Translations under genes and position numbers: made by a program
In this document: in pieces, positions 6,461-10,952 of the stretch
Position numbering within the stretch: the first letter of the stretch is position 1
Layout: every line of letters starts with the position of its first letter
Assembly: GCA_947629805.1 (NCBI GenBank)
Contig: CANRFE010000036.1
Location: forward strand, 1 to 10,952
Reading direction: 5' to 3'
Length of the DNA: 10,952 nucleotides
Source: an uncultured Clostridia bacterium
GTDB taxonomy: Bacteria > Bacillota > Clostridia > TANB77 > CAG-508
The notes under the pieces: generated by a model
Told to the model about the DNA's origin: nothing
Seen by the model: only the letters and a program-made list of their open reading frames with translations
Database searches by the model: none

Positions 6461-7501
6461 TCAGTTTTTCGTATTTTTTTCAAGTGTATTTTTGAATAAT
6501 ACTAGAATTTGTATGAAACCCAACATTCCAAAAAGTGGATATAAAATTTGTACTAATTTTGAAAAACCAATATGAGAAAGAAAGATTCCTATTATACTCA
6601 TGAAAAGTAAATTTCTATGATATTTTTTTTCTGTTTTACTAACATTTCTTAAAAAACTATACCCTGCTGCAATAGCAGAAGTAAAAATAGAAACTATCAT
6701 AATAAAACCATAAAGATAAGAAAAAATTTTTCCAAACTCTTTACTTATTTCTAGTAATGGCATTTCTAAATTCTGAATAAAGAATTGCCCTTTTAGTAGC
6801 AAGCCATATAAACCAAAAGCCAATACCATTATGCTGATACCACAAAGTAAGGCTATCGTTTGAATGTCTTTGCTTGTATTACAATAAGATTTTACATTAA
6901 CTAAAATGGGAATTAATAAAATACTATTATAACTAGCATATAAAAAACTACTCCATAGAAAACCTTGTTGTTTTGTTTCTATTAGGGAAGTAGCTAGCCT
7001 ACTTTCTATTAAATAGGGAATATTTTTCACACTCAAATAAAAAATAAATAATAATAAAAATGGAACCAAATATTCATTTATTTTCATAATACCTTTTAAG
7101 TTTTTTTGAAAAACAAAATAGCAAAGCAATACAAAAATACTACTTGAAACCAAAGGAGAAATTTCATAAGCTTGTTTCATATAAGCACTAAATCCAGCTA
7201 CCATAACTAAAAAAGAAAGGAAGAAAAAACTATTTACTAATATAAGAAAATAAGAATTTATTTTTTTATGCTTTGAATTAATATATTTTAAAAAAGACGT
7301 ATAATTCTCTATATTATTTTCTTTTGCTTTTTTCAAAACAAGATAAATTAGAATAGATATAATGAGGCTAGCTATGCTAAGTCCTAGTATTCCATAATAG
7401 CCATATTGATTAAAAAACAGATAAATTTCTCTACCAGAGGCAAAACCAGCACCTATTAAAGTACCCATAATAACAAAAACTACTTTTAGGATATTTTTCA
7501 A
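6461..7501 (-). CDS. ykvI: YkvI family membrane protein (APC-superfamily-like transporter)
   Basis: The 346-residue product is almost entirely hydrophobic, with about ten predicted membrane helices. Its N-terminus carries GTLIGAGFASGREI (residues 13-26), the signature of the YkvI family. The unwound GxGFASG turn in helix 1 resembles the substrate-binding loop of APC-superfamily amino-acid transporters. The substrate is unknown for the family. The start is TTG at 7501-7499, preceded by AGGAG seven bases upstream. No ATG near the beginning would keep the signature helix. It is the first gene of a unit with the DUF5711-like and cvpA-type genes. Its start lies only 20 bases after a strong terminator hairpin, so either readthrough or an unrecognised promoter within the preceding gene must feed it. 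Confidence 0.88.
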   Translation of the reverse strand: MKNILKVVFVIMGTLIGAGFASGREIYLFFNQYGYYGILGLSIASLIISILIYLVLKKAKENNIENYTSFLKYINSKHKKINSYFLILVNSFFFLSFLVMVAGFSAYMKQAYEISPLVSSSIFVLLCYFVFQKNLKGIMKINEYLVPFLLLFIFYLSVKNIPYLIESRLATSLIETKQQGFLWSSFLYASYNSILLIPILVNVKSYCNTSKDIQTIALLCGISIMVLAFGLYGLLLKGQFFIQNLEMPLLEISKEFGKIFSYLYGFIMIVSIFTSAIAAGYSFLRNVSKTEKKYHRNLLFMSIIGIFLSHIGFSKLVQILYPLFGMLGFIQILVLFKNTLEKNTKN

Positions 7502-7521
7502 AATAGAACTCCTTTAAACAA

Positions 7522-7557
7522 AAAAACTCTCCTATACTAAATGATATGAGAGTTTTT
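7522..7557 (-). terminator. strong terminator after the ABC-exporter operon
   Basis: On the minus strand, AAAAACTCTC (7557-7548) pairs perfectly with GAGAGTTTTT (7531-7522). An inner ATAT/GTAT helix (with one G:T pair) lies around the loop, and a T run follows. It begins about 10 bp after the stop of the auxiliary-protein gene and ends about 20 bp before the TTG start of ykvI. Confidence 0.85.
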
Positions 7558-7567
7558 ATTGTTTATT

Positions 7568-9016
7568 CTATTTTTTTCTTCTACGTACTTGCCATACGAT
7601 AATGCCAACTACAATAATACCAACTGGTACTAAAAAGATAATAGCTACAATGATATTATGCTGCATTTGTGTTACATTATAACTAACACTATCTACATCT
7701 TTTCGAATGGTGATGGTATCGGTTCTCTGGGTTAAATACGAAATGGAATTGATTGCAACATCATCATTATTGCAAAGCATATTAGCATAAGTAGAATAAG
7801 TATTATTCATAGTAATCGGTTGATTCGTAGCAAAAACGGCATTGGAATATACAATCATTTGGGCTTCTTTTCCCTCTTCTAAACTTCTTGTAACAATAGC
7901 TCCTATAATACTATTTCCTGCTTCTGTATCTAAATTTGTTTTTGCACTAGAAGAAAGCTCTAAATGTGTTCTTAAAAAAGCACTATCACTAGTTTGCGCT
8001 AAAACACTATAGTTGACTCCTAAATTTTCTAAAGCTTCTTCCTCTTGAAAATTAATTTTTCCACTACTTATTACACAAATATTCATATTCATGTTAAAGT
8101 TTTCTTTTAAAAGACTGGTATTAACTTCTGCAATAATAAAATGAGGAGAACCATATAGCATTTTGCTTTGATCTTGCTCCATTAACACTCCTTCAGAAAT
8201 AGAAAAACCATATAAATCTAAAACTTGTTGAAAGTTCGGCATTTTTGTTCCTAAAATATTACTGTCTACAAGTAATAATATCTTTCCTCCACGATTGCTA
8301 TAAGCAATTAATTGGTCTCTTTCCGATTCTAGTAAATCTTCTTTTAAGGTTGTAATCACTAAACAACTACAATCTTCTGGTACACTTTCCGTTGTTAAAA
8401 GGTTTAAGCTTAGTACTTCATTTGCTTCTTTTGTAATATTTTGCTGTAGTAATTGAAAATAACTGCTATCGTAATTATTATGTCCTTCTAAAAAATATAC
8501 TTTTGGTTTTTCTTCAATAGTAACTTCTATAATCGCATTTGTAATAGCTTCTTCTGTTATATCAATTTGTTCATAAGTAGTATAATCATAAGTATATAAG
8601 TCATATAAAGATAATACGGTTTCTCTTTCTCCAGACTTAATAATAATTAAACTATCTGTACTTTCTATTCCATACGCAGTAGTAAGGTCTGTTCTAGTAC
8701 TTAAATCATCTATTCTCTCTATAGTAATATGAGAATTTAATTGGGTGTATTTATTTGTAAAATCTAATAAATATACATAATCTTTTAAGTTTAATAATTG
8801 TATTTGGACATCCTTTTCTAAATTTCCTAACTTTGTAATGGTACTTTCTGATATAGAATAGACTTTATCCGTTGTGAAATCTATATCTTTTACATTTAAT
8901 TTTTTTACTCCGTAATTAATGCCAAAATAAAGAGCAAATATAATTCCTATTAATAAAATTGTTAAAAATGTATCTTTAAGCCATTTCCTTTTAATTATTT
9001 CTATTAATTTTTTCAC
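7568..9016 (-). CDS. GldG-like ABC transporter auxiliary protein
   Basis: This is the membrane-anchored extracytoplasmic partner of the ATPase and permease encoded just upstream. The 482-residue product has a membrane helix at about 16-36, a large external region, a second helix at about 454-476 and a final RRRKK that keeps the end in the cytoplasm. DFTTDKVYSISESTITKL (46-63) is the typical opening of the GldG/ABC_transp_aux domain, after which a beta-alpha fold resembling an inactive glutamine-amidotransferase-like domain follows (KPVYFLEGHNN-type segment near 170, GGKILLLVDSN near 242). In Bacteroidetes, GldG works with GldA and GldF in gliding. In Firmicutes the substrate is unknown. The start is GTG at 9016, preceded by AGGAGAAGG. 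It lies 24 bp from the permease gene and ends at a strong terminator. Confidence 0.87.
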   Translation of the reverse strand: MKKLIEIIKRKWLKDTFLTILLIGIIFALYFGINYGVKKLNVKDIDFTTDKVYSISESTITKLGNLEKDVQIQLLNLKDYVYLLDFTNKYTQLNSHITIERIDDLSTRTDLTTAYGIESTDSLIIIKSGERETVLSLYDLYTYDYTTYEQIDITEEAITNAIIEVTIEEKPKVYFLEGHNNYDSSYFQLLQQNITKEANEVLSLNLLTTESVPEDCSCLVITTLKEDLLESERDQLIAYSNRGGKILLLVDSNILGTKMPNFQQVLDLYGFSISEGVLMEQDQSKMLYGSPHFIIAEVNTSLLKENFNMNMNICVISSGKINFQEEEALENLGVNYSVLAQTSDSAFLRTHLELSSSAKTNLDTEAGNSIIGAIVTRSLEEGKEAQMIVYSNAVFATNQPITMNNTYSTYANMLCNNDDVAINSISYLTQRTDTITIRKDVDSVSYNVTQMQHNIIVAIIFLVPVGIIVVGIIVWQVRRRKK

Positions 9017-9040
9017 TTTTCCTTCTCCTTTCTATCCTTT

Positions 9041-9724
9041 TTAATGACTAATTTTTCGTCTTTGCATTACAAGAATCGTTAAGCCAATAAAGACAATAGA
9101 AAAAGATACAAGCCCTGCTATTTCTGTTAGAGAAACAACTCCCGATGGGAATTTTTCATAAAAATTAATAATAGATAAATTGGCTAATACTTCATTAATA
9201 TTTTCTAAGAAGATAGACATAATCAAAAAAGCAATAGTAAGAATAGCAGCAATAACTTGATTTTCTGTAATACTAGAGGCTAACATTCCAACTGATATTG
9301 CAGCAATACTAATAAGAAGAAAACCTAGCATAGAGGTAAGAATTGGAATGATACTTGTTTTCGCAAAAAAACATACAATAGCATAGTAACCAAAAGAAAT
9401 TAAAAGAGTAATGAGAATAACTCCTAAAGCTGCTAATAGTTTTCCAAAAACTACTTTCGTAATACTGATTGGTGCTGTTAAAATTAGTTGCTCTGTTCCA
9501 TTTTTTCTTTCTTCTGCAAACATTCTCATAGTTAAAATAGGTGCTGCAATAATTAAACCATATAAAGCTACATAATAGTATAAGGAACTTAAATCTACGG
9601 AGCCTGTTTGCACACTCGTTAAATAAAAGAATATACTACATACCAATAATAAAATTCCCACTACAACATAACCAATAGGGGATAAAAAGTAAGATTTAAA
9701 TTCTTTTTTTATAATTGCCCACAT
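9041..9724 (-). CDS. ABC-2 type transporter permease (GldF-like)
   Basis: This is the membrane subunit of the exporter. The 227-residue product has six predicted helices (about 17-37, 49-67, 92-116, 126-150, 156-172, 200-222). Between helices 2 and 3 it carries RMFAEERKNGTEQLILTAPIS (67-87), the cytoplasmic coupling segment with the EE-GTxE-LLTxP pattern typical of GldF/NosY-like ABC-2 permeases. The opening MWAIIKKEFKSYFLSPIGYV is also typical of that group. The ATG overlaps the TAA stop of the ATPase gene by one base (TAATG), so translation is probably coupled and the two subunits are made in matched amounts. The auxiliary-protein gene follows 24 bp later. Confidence 0.9.
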   Translation of the reverse strand: MWAIIKKEFKSYFLSPIGYVVVGILLLVCSIFFYLTSVQTGSVDLSSLYYYVALYGLIIAAPILTMRMFAEERKNGTEQLILTAPISITKVVFGKLLAALGVILITLLISFGYYAIVCFFAKTSIIPILTSMLGFLLISIAAISVGMLASSITENQVIAAILTIAFLIMSIFLENINEVLANLSIINFYEKFPSGVVSLTEIAGLVSFSIVFIGLTILVMQRRKISH

Positions 9725-10701
9725 TATTTTTTACCTCCTTTTTTTGTTTTCTTTTCTTCGCTTTTTTCTGTGTTTTCTACTAATTTAATAAAGGCATCTT
9801 CTAGTGTTGTTTCTGCTTTTTTTAATTCAAAAATGGTAATTCCTTCTTTTGGTAAAACATCAAATAATGTTTTTCTTACATCTTTTTCAGGTGCCGAAAT
9901 AATTTCATATTGTTTGGTTCCGTCTTCATTATCTTTTACCATTTTAATTTCTTGTACATCTTGTATTTTATTTTTAAGATATGGCATTCTTTCTTCTTTG
10001 TCTTCTACAGTTACTAAGATAATATTTTTCTCTTTCGTCTTTTCTTCTAAGTTCTCTGGCGTATCAATTGCAACAATTTTTCCCTTATTCAAAATAATAA
10101 CTCTTTCACAAATTTGGCTAACTTCTGATAAAATATGAGAACTTAAAATAACCGTATGATTTTTTCCTAATTTTTTAATTAAATTTCGAATTTCAATAAT
10201 TTGTTTTGGATCCAAGCCTACAGTTGGTTCATCTAAAATTAAAACTTCTGGATTTCCTACTAATGCTCCTGCCATACTGACTCTTTGTTTATATCCTCTG
10301 GATAAATTGCGAATTAATTTATTCTGTACCTCTTCTAGTCCTGTTTCTTTTAATACAGTTTGTACTTCTTCTTTTCTCTTTGCTCTTTTTACTAATTTTA
10401 ATTCTGCCATATAAGAAACAAACTCTTTTACCGTTAATTCTGTATATAAGGGAACATTTTCTGGCATATATCCAATTTGTTTTTTCGCTTTTTTGGTCTT
10501 TTTTAAGATATCATAACCATTTACACTAATGGTTCCTTTGGTTGGTTCAATAAAACCCGTTATCATATTCATAGTACTACTTTTTCCTGCTCCATTTGGC
10601 CCTAAAAAACCTACAACTTCTCCATCTTTTACAGTAAAACTAATGTTATCTACCGCTGTAAAATTGCCATACTTTTTGGTCACATTTTTTACTTCTATCA
10701 A
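9724..10701 (-). CDS. ABC transporter ATP-binding protein (GldA/CcmA-like)
   Basis: This ATPase subunit powers the exporter encoded in the same operon. The 325-residue product has Walker A GPNGAGKSST (34-43), the Q-loop region IGYMPEN (76-82, with Glu at the usual Gln position, common in this subfamily), the signature LSRGYKQ (133-139), Walker B VLILDEP (153-159), a D-loop GLD (162-164) and the switch histidine in SSHI (H189). So it looks catalytically complete. Beyond the nucleotide-binding domain, residues about 225-305 form the C-terminal regulatory domain common to drug- and lipid-type ABC-2 exporters, followed by a lysine/glutamate-rich tail. The start is TTG at 10701-10699, seven bases after GGAGGA. 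It is the first gene of the operon and overlaps the permease gene by one base. Confidence 0.93.
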   Translation of the reverse strand: MIEVKNVTKKYGNFTAVDNISFTVKDGEVVGFLGPNGAGKSSTMNMITGFIEPTKGTISVNGYDILKKTKKAKKQIGYMPENVPLYTELTVKEFVSYMAELKLVKRAKRKEEVQTVLKETGLEEVQNKLIRNLSRGYKQRVSMAGALVGNPEVLILDEPTVGLDPKQIIEIRNLIKKLGKNHTVILSSHILSEVSQICERVIILNKGKIVAIDTPENLEEKTKEKNIILVTVEDKEERMPYLKNKIQDVQEIKMVKDNEDGTKQYEIISAPEKDVRKTLFDVLPKEGITIFELKKAETTLEDAFIKLVENTEKSEEKKTKKGGKK

Positions 10702-10717
10702 TTTGATTCCTCCTTAC

Positions 10718-10733
10718 TCTTGTTTTGAAAAAT
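10718..10733. repeat. 16-bp direct repeat, copy 1
   Basis: TCTTGTTTTGAAAAAT is identical to 10913-10928, 195 bp away. This copy lies in the presumed leader of the ABC-exporter operon, seven bases before its ribosome binding site. Confidence 0.85.
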
Positions 10734-10788
10734 ATTTTTTATTGCTCAAAATGATTATTTCCGTAGTCTTTCCAAATTTTACCTTATC

Positions 10789-10817
10789 ATATTACCATTT
10801 TCTTTTTTATTATGCAA
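10789..10817 (-). promoter_or_regulatory. likely promoter of the ABC-exporter operon
   Basis: On the minus strand, TTGCAT (10817-10812) and TAATAT (10794-10789) are 17 bp apart. The -10 box is preceded by TGG, making an extended -10. It would give a leader of about 80 bases before the TTG start. The -35 match is weak. Confidence 0.5.
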
Positions 10818-10818
10818 G

Positions 10819-10872
10819 TATGTTCACATAGATTTCACAAAAAAAGAAAGAATTAAAAACTTTTTGAACATA
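10819..10872. repeat. inverted repeat TATGTTCA / TGAACATA
   Basis: TATGTTCA at 10819-10826 and TGAACATA at 10865-10872 are perfect complements 38 bp apart. The left arm is also part of a smaller palindrome, TATGT-TC-ACATA (10819-10830). It lies directly upstream of the -35 box of the operon promoter, where an activator or repressor could bind. No regulator gene is present nearby. Confidence 0.45.
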
Positions 10873-10912
10873 AGTATTATATAAAAAAGTAAACACTAAA
10901 AAGCTTCTATTT

Positions 10913-10928
10913 TCTTGTTTTGAAAAAT
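10913..10928. repeat. 16-bp direct repeat, copy 2
   Basis: Perfect copy of 10718-10733. Here its TTGTTT portion coincides with the -35 box of the possible rightward promoter. The two copies flank the presumed promoter of the ABC-exporter operon. Confidence 0.85.
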
Positions 10929-10943
10929 GCTCGAAGATATAAT
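10915..10943 (+). promoter_or_regulatory. possible rightward promoter leaving the window
   Basis: TTGTTT (10915-10920) and a perfect TATAAT (10938-10943) are 17 bp apart. If real, it drives a gene beyond the right edge, divergent from the ABC-exporter operon. AT richness makes chance matches likely. Confidence 0.4.
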
Positions 10944-10952
10944 AAAACAAAA

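Noticed and set aside
9770..10138. 122-codon rightward frame inside the ATPase gene
   Set aside because: Antisense shadow of a gene with complete ABC motifs, with no ribosome site.
10702..10788. Riboswitch in the leader of the ABC-exporter operon
   Set aside because: About 80 AT-rich bases with only a weak six-pair TTTTGA/TCAAAA stem. No conserved core of a known class and no terminator before the start codon.
10529..10831. 100-codon rightward frame over the ATPase start and upstream region
   Set aside because: Overlaps Walker A on the other strand and the operon promoter region, and has no ribosome site.

Overview
This is a chromosomal segment from a low-GC, Gram-positive-type bacterium. 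I judge it to be an uncultured or gut-type member of the Clostridia or a close relative. The basis is strong AT richness, AGGAGG-type ribosome binding sites, frequent TTG/GTG starts, rho-independent terminators, and a gene set (S11 D,D-carboxypeptidase, LytR-CpsA-Psr protein, DUF5711-like protein, CvpA, YkvI, ComEA) typical of that group. Nothing in the window fixes the genus. All stops I checked are TAA or TAG, and no alternative code is needed.

Left end (1-730): there is a possible 3' tail of a rightward gene (1-54). A leftward initiator tRNA-Met (248-323) follows, with its own near-consensus promoter and a terminator. Beyond it lies an AT-rich gap ending in a long hairpin. Next come two leftward genes: a 58-residue protein of unknown function (733-909) and upstream of it comEA (982-1626), the DNA receptor of the competence pseudopilus system. 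comEA is divergent from a D-alanyl-D-alanine carboxypeptidase gene (1777-3024, rightward), the only complete rightward gene.

Centre (3026-7501): a bidirectional terminator separates the carboxypeptidase from a convergent LCP-family cell-wall polymer transferase gene (3068-4417). That gene has its own promoter, placed just after the terminator of a second unit: ykvI-type membrane protein, DUF5711-like beta-propeller protein, cvpA-type membrane protein.

Right (7522-10701): a three-gene leftward operon encodes an ABC exporter resembling the GldA/GldF/GldG type: ATPase, six-helix permease and a large membrane-anchored auxiliary protein. The ATPase and permease genes overlap by one base, and the operon ends in a strong terminator that sits only about 20 bases before ykvI. 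The 250 bp upstream of the operon hold a likely promoter, a duplicated 16-bp sequence and an inverted repeat, plus a possible promoter firing rightward out of the window.

The common theme is the cell envelope: peptidoglycan trimming, attachment of wall polymers, a membrane exporter with an extracytoplasmic partner, and several membrane proteins of unknown role. I see no phage, CRISPR array, insertion sequence with a transposase gene, or clear novel defence system. The least explained parts are the 58-residue gene with a tandem duplication at its stop, the Gld-like exporter, the DUF5711 protein, and the terminator in front of ykvI.
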